From contig PYIU01000010.1 of NCBI GenBank assembly GCA_003415625.1, positions 2,292,501 through 2,356,500 of the forward strand: a stretch of 64,000 bases of DNA, in the 5' to 3' direction. A model generated the notes under the pieces. That model saw nothing but the letters and a program-made list of their open reading frames with translations, ran no database searches and had not been told where the DNA came from. How positions within the stretch are numbered: position 1 is the stretch's first letter; each line of letters begins with the position of its first letter. This stretch comes from Aquanectria penicillioides (taxonomy: Eukaryota; Ascomycota; Sordariomycetes; Hypocreales; Nectriaceae). Positions 45,088 through 56,442 of the stretch are shown here, piece after piece. A program made the position numbers and the translations under genes.

Positions 45088-48000
45088 ATGGCGGATGAAA
45101 ATGTTGAAGCTGGGCAAGAACTTGAGCAAGCGATTCAAACAGCAAGGAGGTTGCTCGATGCTACACCTATGGACCATGTTGATCGAGCCGACCGGCTACG
45201 CGAACTTGGAATTCTGTTGCTCGATCGCACTGAAAATTCCTTCACCAATCTCAATGAAGCTATTGAGATGAAACGCGAAGCAATTCACATCACTCCGAGC
45301 AGCTCCCACCAAGCTACCGATTTGAGTGACTTGGCTGCTATGAACTTTGAACGATATTTCCTCTCCTCGAGCCTACTTCATCTCGGAGACGCCATCGACT
45401 TAGGGAGAAGTGCCATCGATATTTCCTGTGAAGGTAACGACCTAGCCGTTCGCTTGAGAGACTTGGGAGAATGGCTTCACTGTCGTTTTAAACGAGCACG
45501 TACGCTTTGCGAAATGGAGAGTTCCATTCAGACTCGAACCGACCGGCCGGATAGATTTGTTGAGAATCCAGATCGGGGTCCACCGAAGGGCCAGCACCCT
45601 ATGGTGCAAGCAATGATTGATCTAGAGGAAGCCATCGAAGTTGCTAAGCGAGCCGTAGACATGGTAGACGGCGAGTACTCGGAACGGGCAATGTGGCAAT
45701 ATAACATCGGTCTTCTCTACGGCTATCGCTATTCTGAAACAAAAGTCAGGAAAGATCTCGATGAGGCCATCAGACATACTAGGCAGTCCATCGACGTAGT
45801 CAGTAACCCAGACTCGACCGTTCTTAGCCTCATGGGAGCCCTCCTCAGTGATCGATACAAGGAAACCGGCATGATATCTGACGCCCAAGAGTCCATCAAA
45901 TTCGCCAGACAATGTATTCTCGTCGCCGACTCGGATAATTTAGTCGCATATATGTGTAACCTCGCGAATGCCCTCTTTCAATTATATCAAAGAACAGGAG
46001 AAATCAACTATCTTGACGAAGCCACTGGGACAGCTAGACACGCCATTACCAAAACAACGCGGTGCACAATGGTCATCGCGGGTTCCGTTCTTCTTAAAGA
46101 CTTGCTTTTGGAACATTTCCAACTAACAGGAACTCTGACTAACCTTGATGAGGCTATTCAAATGGCGCGAAACATTGTGAACCAAATGTCTTTCTCCCTC
46201 AATGACAAAATACCTCTTGATCCGTGTCACAACTTCAGCTATCTCCTTGGCCTCTGGTGGTATGATCAAGTAGGGGCATTGATTTCCGAAGATCTGAGTC
46301 GAGCCTTTGAGAAGGAGGTCGGCATTGCTATTGGTGGCTCAACTAAGGTTGGGAGTTTCGGAAACCTCAAAGATCTGTTATACGAGCGATATTTAAGATC
46401 TGGGAGGACTGAGGACCTTTTTGAAGTCGTCCAAATTTTGAAGCAGATTATTGAGATGACGCCGACGTTCTCAAATTGGCTCGAATTAGGGCATCGTCTT
46501 GCGGAACTGTATGACGACACGGAAGATCAGACAGCTGCCGATGAGGCAACCAAGGTCTCAAAACAAATATCCTTGATCAACGAAAAGAGTCCCGACCTAT
46601 ATCAAGACCTGCATCTCAGGTTCCAGGCCATTGAGCTTTCCATTCGCTCGCAAATGTCTGGGAACATGTCCCATCTGGCAGAAGCCATTCGACTTAATAC
46701 ACAGCTCATTCGAGAGTTGCCAGGTGATGGCCGAAACCGGGCAAAGGATCACCACAATCTTGGATTCCTCTATACTCTCAGCTTTCGCATTACTCGAGCC
46801 CAAAATGATCTTGAAAATGCGGTGGACCACAGCAAGCAAGCATGTGCTATGATGGTTGAGGGTCATGTCATGCAAGGACATTGTCTTAGCCAGTATTCAC
46901 ATGGGCTGTTCCAACGGCATAGATACACATTATCTACCTGTGATCTAGACGAGTCCATCCGCATCGGTCAGCAAGCTGTAGATGGTGCTTTGAATTGGCC
47001 CCACATGCACGAACCGATCCTAGATAGGCTTGCAACCGCGCTATATCAACGCTATCTGACCACGAGTATCATGGTGGATCTAGATGACGCTATTCGACTG
47101 GGTCGACAAGCTGTGGAACGGAAGCCAGATGACTCCATCAGGGGTTGTCTCTGGTCCATCAGACTGGCTTCTTTGTTGTGTGAACGTCATGCATCGACAA
47201 ACAACCTGCATGACCTCGATCATGCAATCAAGCTAACAGTTTTAGCTCGGGAAGCCGTGAGATGTCGAGAGAATGCCCATCCAAACTTGGCAAGAATTGT
47301 CTGCTACTTGGGCTCTGGCCAACCTGCTCCCCTGTTAGCTGGGGCTCGGGAAGGTGTCGAGGATTGCATCAAGAAATGTCGAGAAAAATTAGAAATGTTG
47401 CCTGACACCGACAAACTCAATAAAGCACGACATCTAAGCAACCTTGCGTTAGCTCTAAGTAGGTTAATGCTCTGTGGGCAGTCATTGCCCGACATCGACG
47501 AACCGGTCTGTATCGGGCGAGAAACCATCCATATGGCCGAGAACGATCATCCGGAGGACCTCCCATGGCATATGAGTTGCTTGGCTATTATTCTATACTC
47601 TCGCTTCATTCAAGCAAAGAATTCGAATGATCTTGCTGAGGCTATTGATCTCGGCCAGCGCGCCGTAGACATGGCACCCAAAGATCACCCAGGCCGGCCA
47701 TTCTACTTGACTGTGTGTGGCATCGGGCTGCATGTCCGATACACGTACACGGGCCGTCTGCCAGATATCTACAAAAGCATCCGACTAGGCCGCGAAGCCT
47801 GGAGTATCGTGTCACATGGAGATACCCTAGGAGATCGTCATAATCAATTCTGGTGTGCAGGCAATCTTGCAATCTGGCTTGGCGACAGATACCTGAGAGA
47901 AGGTTCAGCCTCCGATCTCATGAGAGCAAGAGAGTTCCGTCGAGCTGCTGAAACCGCAGCTTCTGTCCTTGACAATCGCGAGCCTCCTGATCTTTATAGT

Positions 48001-51000
48001 GTGCACCTCGGCACAAGGAAAATCGGGGTCACGCACAATTCAAACGAGGTTATTCATCTTGCCCTATATAATATCTTAGACTGCCCAGCTCGACTGCACA
48101 ATTTTGCAGTCGATCGTTTCGAGCATTACAGCCCGCAATGGAGCATAGAAAACATTTCAAGTGTCCTTTTTCTCTGTCAACTTTCAGTTGACGCTACACC
48201 GAATAAGCACGTAGCGAGACCAAGTCGCGTTGAATTTCTTGGGAAATGTCTTCAAATTCGGTACGCCGAGGCAAAAGATGAAGACTCTGGGTGGGTCTTC
48301 GAAGATGCGTTGGAGGATCTCAATCACGCTATAACGTCACTTCAGGAAGTTATCAACACCACGTCCCAGGAGAACCCAGTGTGGTACCCTGCGCTCCACC
48401 GTCTTGGTGCTCTGTACGAAGACAGGTATAAACTCTTAGCGGACCCCAGTGACCTCAAGATGGCGCTCCTAGTAGTCCAGAAATCTGTGGATGTTACACT
48501 CAAGGACGATCCCTCGCTTCCAGTCCGGCTTCGACGTCTAGGGACCCTCAGACAAAGCAGTTGTGCCGTTTTCAACAAGTCTAGTGACCTTGAGGAAGCC
48601 AAAAGGCTCTTTGAAGAAGCCATAGATGTTACCAGTCAAGACTGTCCATCACGTCCTAGTTATGTTGCTGATCTAGCAGCTGTCTACTACACCAAGCACA
48701 AAGACGGGAAGGGCATGGACCATCTTGAGAAGTCTATTGGGCTATACTTGGAGGCGCTCAAAACCTTCCCTCACCAAAGTGATCTCCCCGATCGCCATAA
48801 ACGCCTTGATGAAATTCTGGGCGGTCTTAGCCTGGCATACCTTGAAAGATATAAGTCCATTGGGACCAAATCGGATTTAGAAAGCTCTATCCAAGCGTCA
48901 CTTCAAGCTTTGAATACCACACTAGAAGGTACCCCAACGAGGATATTCCGGCTCATTACCCTTGCAAACATTCATCTTGTCGCCTACGCTACGACGCAAT
49001 CAACAGAACACCTAGACACAACAACACGACTTCTCGAAAAATCGGCCCAAAAGGTGATTGGAATGCCATCGAAGTACTACTCAGACGGTATCGGAGTACT
49101 CCATGCCATTGGGGAATGTTACAGGCGAAAATATGAGGTAACAGATCTAAAATCCGATATTGACGCGGCCGTACGGTTTCTTGACTGGGCGTTCAGAGAG
49201 TCGCCAGTGGAGACAACAGGAGAAGTGGCAAGGTCCATACTCATCAGTCAAACACTTGCCTCAGTGTTGATACTCGTAGAAAACTGGAGTAAGGCCTTCA
49301 ATGTGGTTGAGAGAGCCGTAAATTATATTACTATGACTACGCCGCGTTTTCTGGGCATTGCAGAAAGCCAGGCTTGGCTGTCCAAATACTCTTGCTTGGC
49401 ATCCGATGGTGCCGCTCTTGCAGTGAGCGCAGGACGCCAGACTTTGGATTCCATCCAACTCCTGGAACAAGGACGAGCAGTTACTACGGTGGCCCTAAAC
49501 CAACTTCGCGTCAACGTGCAGTCGATGCGGCACCTCAATGCCGACGAAAGAAAAGAACTAATGGATCTCTGCAAACAGACAGAGTTCCCCTCATCCGAAT
49601 TAAGCCAAGTCGGTAAAGCGCACAGCTGTAATAATCTGGATGCACTAGACATAGAGGAAGAAGTAGATGATGAAGGCAGAGACCAACGTGGTCTGGCGAG
49701 AGCAGGTCGACGCCTCGCCGCGAGCCGAAAACTGGACAAGTTTATTCTAGATTACCAAAATCGGTACTGTCACCAGATAGATTTTCCTGCTGAAATTGAT
49801 GGTGGACTGCTGGACGATGCAGCACGGAAAGGATGTGTAGTTGTCGTGAATATCAGCTACCGTTGCGACGCCTTTTTGATGAAAGGGTATGTTCCTGAGA
49901 CGTTACCACTGCCCAGATTGTCCATACAGACAATCCAAGAACGGGTCAAAGAAGGCAATTTTGCAAGTTTGGGAGTTCTCGAATGGCTTTGGGATACCAT
50001 TGCCAGCCCGGTCCTTGATGCTCTCGGCTACACTGAAACTCCTGGCCCGGGTAGTCAATGGCCGCGAATCTGGTGGATTCCCACCGGGCCGTTGAGCAGG
50101 TTCCCGATACATGCGGCTGGGCGACATATGAACCGCTCTGGCGAAACTGTTATTGATCGAGTCATTTCTTCATACAGTCCATCGATCCGGGCCCTCTTGG
50201 AAAGCAACAGACTTGGTCAGCTCAACTCTAACATGAGCAAGACTGTGTCACAAGCACAATTGTCAGCATTAGTGGTCGCTATGGAGCACACGCCGCGCAG
50301 TATGCCACTCCCATTCGCACGCAAAGAAGTCATGGCTGTATCAGGTGTGTGCGAGTCAATGTCAATCCAAACCGTTCAGCCTGATCAGCGCACTGCGCAA
50401 AAGGTGCTGCCGCTTCTACGGGACTGTGAAATATTTCACTTTGCTGGACATGGGTTTACGGACCCCGTTGACCCGTCCAAAAGTCATCTGCGTCTTGAAG
50501 ACTGGATGGACAATCCACTCACTGTATCTGACATGGTTGCGATGAACCTCCGTGAGCGGATGCCCTTTCTCGCATATCTCTCCGCCTGCGGAACAGGACA
50601 GATCGAGGAAGCCAAACACCTGGACGAAAGCATCCACCTGATCAGCGCGTGTCAGTTGGCCGGATTTCGCCACGTGATTGGCACACTGTTCAAGGTGGAT
50701 GATGAGATATGTGTAGACATCGCTAGGATGACGTATGAAGGGATTCGTGAAGGGGACATGACGGACGAGTCGGTATGCAAGGGACTGCATAATGCTGTTC
50801 GGAGCCTGCGAGATCGTTGGCGAGACAACTTTAGAACGGGCACCCGAGGTGAGAAAGGGAAATCACGGATGAGAAGAGTGGAAACATCCACCATGGAGGA
50901 AAGCAACTGCTGGGAGACTGATAGACTGACGCGGGACGTGATTTCGACCGATGAGGAGGACGACGATCGCCAATTACAGTGGGCCCCGTATGTTCATTAC

Positions 51001-51009
51001 GGTTCTTAG
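45088..51009 (+). CDS. TPR-CHAT protein (caspase/separase-like protease fused to TPR array)
   Basis: A single exon of 1973 codons with a strong start context (GCCATGGCGG). From about residue 5 to 1480 the protein is a long array of TPR-like units with the pattern DLDEAIRLGRQAVE..P, then a helix ending in Leu..RY (examples NLNEAIEMKREAI, DLDDAIRLGRQAVE, DLAEAIDLGQRAVD, DLESSIQASLQAL). The C-terminal part, about 1600-1930, is a CHAT domain: RIWWIPTGPLSRFPIHAAG, SALVVAMEH, then EIFHFAGHGFTDP with the catalytic His1788 and LAYLSACGTGQ with the catalytic Cys1834, followed by HLISACQLAGFRHVIGTLF. CHAT domains are C14-clan cysteine proteases. In bacteria TPR-CHAT acts in immunity; in fungi a cell-death or recognition role is likely but inferred. 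The tail is acidic and disordered. Confidence 0.9.
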   Translation: MADENVEAGQELEQAIQTARRLLDATPMDHVDRADRLRELGILLLDRTENSFTNLNEAIEMKREAIHITPSSSHQATDLSDLAAMNFERYFLSSSLLHLGDAIDLGRSAIDISCEGNDLAVRLRDLGEWLHCRFKRARTLCEMESSIQTRTDRPDRFVENPDRGPPKGQHPMVQAMIDLEEAIEVAKRAVDMVDGEYSERAMWQYNIGLLYGYRYSETKVRKDLDEAIRHTRQSIDVVSNPDSTVLSLMGALLSDRYKETGMISDAQESIKFARQCILVADSDNLVAYMCNLANALFQLYQRTGEINYLDEATGTARHAITKTTRCTMVIAGSVLLKDLLLEHFQLTGTLTNLDEAIQMARNIVNQMSFSLNDKIPLDPCHNFSYLLGLWWYDQVGALISEDLSRAFEKEVGIAIGGSTKVGSFGNLKDLLYERYLRSGRTEDLFEVVQILKQIIEMTPTFSNWLELGHRLAELYDDTEDQTAADEATKVSKQISLINEKSPDLYQDLHLRFQAIELSIRSQMSGNMSHLAEAIRLNTQLIRELPGDGRNRAKDHHNLGFLYTLSFRITRAQNDLENAVDHSKQACAMMVEGHVMQGHCLSQYSHGLFQRHRYTLSTCDLDESIRIGQQAVDGALNWPHMHEPILDRLATALYQRYLTTSIMVDLDDAIRLGRQAVERKPDDSIRGCLWSIRLASLLCERHASTNNLHDLDHAIKLTVLAREAVRCRENAHPNLARIVCYLGSGQPAPLLAGAREGVEDCIKKCREKLEMLPDTDKLNKARHLSNLALALSRLMLCGQSLPDIDEPVCIGRETIHMAENDHPEDLPWHMSCLAIILYSRFIQAKNSNDLAEAIDLGQRAVDMAPKDHPGRPFYLTVCGIGLHVRYTYTGRLPDIYKSIRLGREAWSIVSHGDTLGDRHNQFWCAGNLAIWLGDRYLREGSASDLMRAREFRRAAETAASVLDNREPPDLYSVHLGTRKIGVTHNSNEVIHLALYNILDCPARLHNFAVDRFEHYSPQWSIENISSVLFLCQLSVDATPNKHVARPSRVEFLGKCLQIRYAEAKDEDSGWVFEDALEDLNHAITSLQEVINTTSQENPVWYPALHRLGALYEDRYKLLADPSDLKMALLVVQKSVDVTLKDDPSLPVRLRRLGTLRQSSCAVFNKSSDLEEAKRLFEEAIDVTSQDCPSRPSYVADLAAVYYTKHKDGKGMDHLEKSIGLYLEALKTFPHQSDLPDRHKRLDEILGGLSLAYLERYKSIGTKSDLESSIQASLQALNTTLEGTPTRIFRLITLANIHLVAYATTQSTEHLDTTTRLLEKSAQKVIGMPSKYYSDGIGVLHAIGECYRRKYEVTDLKSDIDAAVRFLDWAFRESPVETTGEVARSILISQTLASVLILVENWSKAFNVVERAVNYITMTTPRFLGIAESQAWLSKYSCLASDGAALAVSAGRQTLDSIQLLEQGRAVTTVALNQLRVNVQSMRHLNADERKELMDLCKQTEFPSSELSQVGKAHSCNNLDALDIEEEVDDEGRDQRGLARAGRRLAASRKLDKFILDYQNRYCHQIDFPAEIDGGLLDDAARKGCVVVVNISYRCDAFLMKGYVPETLPLPRLSIQTIQERVKEGNFASLGVLEWLWDTIASPVLDALGYTETPGPGSQWPRIWWIPTGPLSRFPIHAAGRHMNRSGETVIDRVISSYSPSIRALLESNRLGQLNSNMSKTVSQAQLSALVVAMEHTPRSMPLPFARKEVMAVSGVCESMSIQTVQPDQRTAQKVLPLLRDCEIFHFAGHGFTDPVDPSKSHLRLEDWMDNPLTVSDMVAMNLRERMPFLAYLSACGTGQIEEAKHLDESIHLISACQLAGFRHVIGTLFKVDDEICVDIARMTYEGIREGDMTDESVCKGLHNAVRSLRDRWRDNFRTGTRGEKGKSRMRRVETSTMEESNCWETDRLTRDVISTDEEDDDRQLQWAPYVHYGS

Positions 51010-51237
51010 ACCACACTGTTAGCACTATGCTTATTAGCGTGTTCTGATATACGAGCGCCACGTAGTCACGAAAATTGTCAATATGGAGCAGATTCTACCA
51101 AGCTTGGTTTCGTGTTAAAGGAGTGTGTCTATGGAATAAAATATACAGTAAAAGCAACATCTAAACATCAAATAGTACCGAAAGTAAATATGTACGGCAG
51201 AAGTTCATCGCCTCTTATAATCTCTCATCGAAGCCAT

Positions 51238-52010
51238 TTAGCAAGCAGACAGAGAAGACTGGCCATGGCAGTTAGCAGTAGTGCTGACTTCGGTGCTCTT
51301 GCCGTTGCCCTTCTGGACTCCCTTGAACTCCTGGCAGACCTTCTTGACACCAGAGCCGCAGGTCTTGGAGATGGTGGCGGTGTCTCCGTAGTTGGAGTTG
51401 ATGCCAACAAGGTTGCCAATGTTCTTGGCCTTCACGTTCTCGACGATGACGTGGCGGGGGCCGCCGTTGCCAGTGCAGTCACCGCATCCGCGGTAGAGCT
51501 TGCCGGCGTTGACAACGGTGAAGTTCTTGATGGTGACAGTACCGCGGCCGTTGTGCTGGACGACCTTGTCCTTGGCCTCCTGGGCACCGCCGCCCTGGAT
51601 GAGAGCGTCTCCGTTGCCGAGGATGGAGATGGCATCTATAGTCTATTAGCATGAGTACAATATGCATTACTATTCTGAGGCTTACCTTCGCAGACATCGC
51701 GGAACCAGACGTTAGTGAGAGTGCACTTGCCCTTGCAGTGAACACCCTCGAGCTGGTTTACGCCGATGATGACATTGCTGAGCGTAGCACCATCTTCCAG
51801 AATGAAGACGGCGTCCTTGCTTCCGTTGTCCTTGTCGTTGTCACAAGGGCGGCCACGGTCGTACTCGCGGTTTCCCATGTCTCGCACGCCGGAGATGGGC
51901 ATGGGTTCGTCAAGGGAGATGATGTTGCCATTGCGGGCAGGAATGTTCAAGGACTGAGCTGAGGCAGTGGCAGCCAGAGCAAGAGTAGCGAAGACTTGGG
52001 AGTAATGCAT
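51238..52010 (-). CDS. Secreted pectate lyase, PL3 family
   Basis: Two exons (51686-52010 and 51238-51635), 240 aa; the 50-bp intron has GTAAGC donor and a GCTAAT branch, and the join gives [17 protein letters not shown] signal peptide is seen ([20 protein letters not shown]). The rest is the short parallel beta-helix of PL3: [64 protein letters not shown] and [18 protein letters not shown]3 enzymes cleave polygalacturonate by beta-elimination with calcium, outside the cell, and loosen plant cell walls. Eight or more Cys are present, as usual in secreted members. It lies convergent with the TPR-CHAT gene. This gene is the best sign of a plant-associated lifestyle. Confidence 0.92.
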
Positions 52011-52134
52011 ATTGAACTTTTAGGCAAATATGTCTTGAAAAATGGTAAGGTGGCTGTCGTTGCTTGCTCGGATGATGCTGAGAGGATGCGGTGCCAGCGT
52101 GATGAAGTGAAATAGATAGCTAGAACAAGGACTT

Positions 52135-52142
52135 CTTATATG
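52135..52142 (-). promoter_or_regulatory. TATA-like element of the pectate lyase gene
   Basis: CATATAAG on the minus strand about 125 bases upstream of the pectate lyase ATG. Confidence 0.45.
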
Positions 52143-55004
52143 TCTTTCCAACCTCGCTGTATCCAGTCATCACGACTTACATCAAAGTGAAGCAAGTCCA
52201 TGTTCTCAGTTTAGGTTTCGCGACTACGGCTTAGTGCGACGATCCTCGACGTTACTTGGTGGAAAATCAAAAGAAGGGAGTTCGGCCGAGATTGAAAGTC
52301 TAAATGTCGTGGTCACCCCAGAACTGCCACTTTCGGCCATTTACGGTACGTTTCTTATTGCTCCTTAGTGGAAATAGCACTCTAAAGTTAAGCTTAGGTA
52401 TTTCCTCCGAGGCTTAGCGTCCGGGGACCGTTGCTTGCGCACAAGCCTTATTTCTGCGCTCACCGAGTTTGCTATGTGACGGTTGTTTTGTTTTGTGCGA
52501 TGACCAAAGGCCTAGCAGATTCCATAGCCTCCAATCATCAATATCACATCAAACGCATTACCGTCCCCAATGCTGTGAAACCGTGTTTCAGCTCACTTGT
52601 GCGAGTCAGGACAGTAGCACCAAGGCCGAGTGCCAAGCTCGGCCGACAGGGTCTCGGCACCCGACCCTTGTTTCAGTTTCCTTTCCTTCATCGGTAATCC
52701 TTGCGCCGAGATGGCTCTTGTAGCTTAAACGCCGGAGTTCGTATCGCTCCACTGTACAGTATGGTGAGCTCCCTCTATTTGTGCACCTGCGAATTCAAAT
52801 AGATGGAGTAAGTGGGTTGTACGCTCCGAGAAAACCAAAATGGTATGTTTTGATGCGCCTACCGCACCATCTGGCACTCTGGGCCCATCTAGTGCGCATG
52901 TAACATGGCTGTGCATGATTTCAGCGAGCCTCAGAAACTGCGAGGCAATAAGTGAATCTTCGCTCCCTTCGGAAGTCATCAAATCATTGTAGATAAAGGT
53001 GGAAACCTAAGTAACAAATGTCTCATTTGCGCTGACCTTGCCCACAAATCTGATACCCTGCTACGAGTACTTGGACGTCCGTTCTCCGCCGTGACACGAC
53101 CCTGATAGTTGTATCCAACCGCTAGTCCCGAGATTCCGGACAATGGAACCTGGAGATTTCCCGATTGGCCATGTTTATTGGGGATGCAGCTGCCAGGGCA
53201 CCCGAATGACCGGGAGTGGAGCGCAGCTTATGTTGGTTAACGTTCTTTCTCTGTGCTTGTTTCGTCCGCGGGCATTGCTGCGACCGATGAAGGGCGAAGA
53301 TTCTTTATCCCAAAGCTGTTTCCATTATTATTTCCATACCCAGTCGACTCCTCTCCATTCATTCTCCTGAATCCCATTATGCTTGTTTTTCTCCTCCTAT
53401 TTCCAGTGACATTGAGCCCTTGAATAGACCAGACCATCTTACTGAAGAGACCCTCCTGGGGATTCCATTCTATGGCAAGTTTTAGAATTCTGCTCAGTCC
53501 GTGTGATTCAGGTGAAGTTCGTATCGTGATAAAGTTTCCACGGCCATCCCTACGTGTCTTGATCCGCTTCCGGAAATCTCGGTCGGCTCTCTCCGAGACA
53601 ATGCAACCTTTTGGGATTCTTACAGGGACCTGAAACATGGCAATTAGGCATCTTCACAGCATATTGTGCCAAGCACCGTAATACCCTAGCACGTGCCTCT
53701 GTATCCAGACTATGCGCTTTTGTAGTCCTCATTTTGCTCCATATTAGCAGGCAGAAGATGACACGTCGCGGATAGAAAGACTGTCCCAGGGAGCACAATG
53801 GTGTTAAATAACAAGAGGCGTGAACAGTCGGGATTTGATGGCCGCTTTTGAAGCAGGCTAGCATGCCCTGATTAGCCTCATTTCAGATGCCTAGGCCTAG
53901 AATTTTCTAACGGCGCTTAAATCGTCGTCAATTCAACCCAGGAGAATCCTTCTACAGGTTAGAGCCAAAACTTGCGCCGTGCAGAACAGCTAAAACTCTT
54001 TTGCTTTTTAGCTAGATCTGTGCTCAGCCTACTAGGGGGATCTCTAAACCGACCCCTCCCCCGTGACAGATTCTCAGTCATGTCAATGCTCCCACCAGAG
54101 TAATCAATCTAGTCAGCATCTTGGAGCGACTAACTTCGTTTTACAATTAAATCGGATTGCTCCTCAAGCTCAGGGTGGGGAAGTTCATATATGTGTAGGG
54201 TAATACATCTGATCACTCTAACATGCATCTTGGGGCACCAGTGGCAAAGCGTTTACTTGAAACTATGATGAAGGCCTTTGCTTCAAGAAGCTTTCGAGAT
54301 CTGATGTAGTCCGACATGTTGGGGTGGCTCAACAATGGATTGGCTTCTTTTGCGACTTCTCAAATAGCCATTTTAATTTTGTTTAATTCAACATTTCTGG
54401 GTACTGAATTACGCACCACACAACGTGATAATTCTTTTTTTTGCTTACGTTGAGATAAAAATTGGCGTCATCAAAATGTGACAGTAATTGTCTCGATCTC
54501 ACTGAACTTTCCCTCACTGCTGCAAGCTAGGTTTTCCAATTTTTCGCTTGATTTCAATCCACAATGGAATAATGCAGAAGCCATTTTGTGAGTGAAAGAG
54601 GGCCAGTACAAAAACACGCTGCGGCGATGGAGGTATAGGGTAAGCTCCCGAACATGTTGAAAGTATAGAACCCAAAGTACCACTTGTTTCGGCAAGGGGG
54701 TACCTCCAGTTTTTGCTGAGGTGCTATGGTTCAATAGAACATATCCAGCCACCGTCCTGTGCGAGCTGCACACACCTCACTAATGTGTTGAGGCAACAAC
54801 CGACAATTTTTTAGCATTCCTATCATGAAGCCAGAGAGGGAGTCAGGGGAAATCGTTGAGAATAGAAGGATATGAAGTGCATCCCCAAGTTTTATGGGGG
54901 ACCAAATGCAGGCAATTGTAAATACGACACTGGCATTCTCATTTCGTACTATTGGCCTTCAAACCGGTTGATCTCCATCAACAATTCACTCTCAAGCTAT
55001 CCCT
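52143..55004. other. 2.9-kb gene-poor stretch
   Basis: Longest gap in the window. A 133-codon ATG-started minus-strand frame (53237-53638) and an 85-codon one (52725-52982) have no recognisable domain and are not called. No transposon ends were seen. Confidence 0.4.
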
Positions 55005-56442
55005 TCAAGTTTCAGCTTCAACCTCGGGCTTCCTCGCATAGATAGAATAGCTGCACTTTTGTTAGCTTTCATCGCATAGCCCAACGAGAGAAGAACATTG
55101 GTAAGAGTACATACACAGGCCAGTATGCATGGATGTCTGGGTCGCTGGTGTCCTTCCTTGCCTGGACCAAAAGAAGGTTGACCTCTTCTACAGACATTCC
55201 GTGGCCCCTTGTTAGCGCTGCCATGGTAAATGCCTCGAGTCCAGAGGTCATGTTCAGGTTGTTCCAGGCCCCGATTTCCTTCAGTAGCTTGTCCTTTGGC
55301 CACGGGTTGCTCGGCCATATGAACGGAGTCTCCACAATATCCACAAATCCGACCTCAGCCATGATGCTCTTCAGGGTCTCCATATCTTGAAACTCGCGAC
55401 CAAACTTTGCAGCGGCCTCGACGCAAAGCCTAATGCCTTTGGAGAGCCGTTCCTCGGTCAAGGTGCCATCGTCTGACCTTGGTATAATATCAATCTCTTG
55501 AAGCTCGATGTAGCCGCCTGGTGTAAGGTGTCTGATTGAATTAAATTAGTTAGTAAATCCCAAAGTTTTAATCCCATGATATGTACTCAAAAGCTCGCTT
55601 CAGATAGTCTGGCCAGCTGGCAATGCTCGATGTCATCATTCTGCTATGAATATAGTCAAATGGGTCAGAAAAGGACCACTCTTCTTCAATGTCATCAACG
55701 AAAAATTCGACATTTGGCGGTACGCTGCGTATGTATTAGAAAAGCACACGCCACTCTGCAACGCCTCGAAATATCGTACAAGCTTGGTTGGATTGGAGAT
55801 AAATCGACCCCAACGACCTATCACACTGATTAACTGGCAATCTCTAATAAAATGGGGGCTTTCTAAACGTACATGGGTTTCTGGGTGCTCGTCGCCAAAG
55901 TCAATCGCCCAGATTCCGGTGCCGGTGCCCAGATCAAGAACCCGCTTGGGGTGAAAGTCGGGGTCATTTGGGGGCGCGAGACCGAGTTTGTCCTTCATCG
56001 TGAGCAAAAATAAATGATGTTGCAAGTCTCAAAATTCTATGTAAGCAACACCTCAATTTTTTTTGGAATCGTTGATCATACCAAGCCTTTCACTCTCCGC
56101 CTCGTCGTTCGGAAGCTTGTATTCTAGGGCCATCAGGTCAACAATATGAAGAAATCCACATTAGAATTTTTTTGGCATACTCCCATCTTTGTAGCGATGA
56201 TATGTTCTTCCATTTTCGCGTCTGTAGTCAATTATGGAGCTGGCCAAGCTTGTAGTCGAGGACACAGCCTCCTGACGTGGGCCAACTCAGCATAGGATGG
56301 GACATCCGATTTGGGTAGAAACTACTCACCGAACCTAAGACGGAGTCTTGGTCATCAGGGTTCTGTCAAAGGAATTAGTTGGTGATAAGATGGTCTTCTG
56401 GAGGCTGCTGCGCACCTCATCGTTTGGGCGAGGACCAGTCAT
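55005..56442 (-). CDS. SAM-dependent methyltransferase, LaeA-like
   Basis: Nine small exons (56416-56442, 56330-56362, 56181-56271, 56082-56123, 55873-56027, 55780-55817, 55587-55724, 55115-55531, 55005-55050) join in phase to 328 aa; introns are 53-64 bp. The spliced protein reads as a classic fungal LaeA-like enzyme: NPDDQDSVLGS, SSIIDYRRENGRTYHRYKDG, KLPNDEAESERLDLQHHLF, then the SAM-binding motif RVLDLGTGTGIWAIDFGDEH and VVGVDLSPIQPS, FDYIHSRMMTSSIASWPDYL, LTPGGYIELQEIDIIPRSDD, ETPFIWPSNPWPKD and HAYWPVYSIYARKP. Members methylate unknown targets; LaeA itself is a nuclear regulator of secondary metabolism, while others modify small molecules. The common Trp after IQPS is Phe here. The number of introns is high for this family but every junction restores conserved text. 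Confidence 0.88.

Noticed and set aside
51112..51654. 180-codon plus-strand frame rich in Ala, Val, Asp
   Set aside because: It is the antisense of the pectate lyase second exon, whose minus-strand frame has clear PL3 features.
53237..53638. 133-codon ATG-started minus-strand frame
   Set aside because: Basic, low-complexity end and no recognisable domain; not enough to call a gene.
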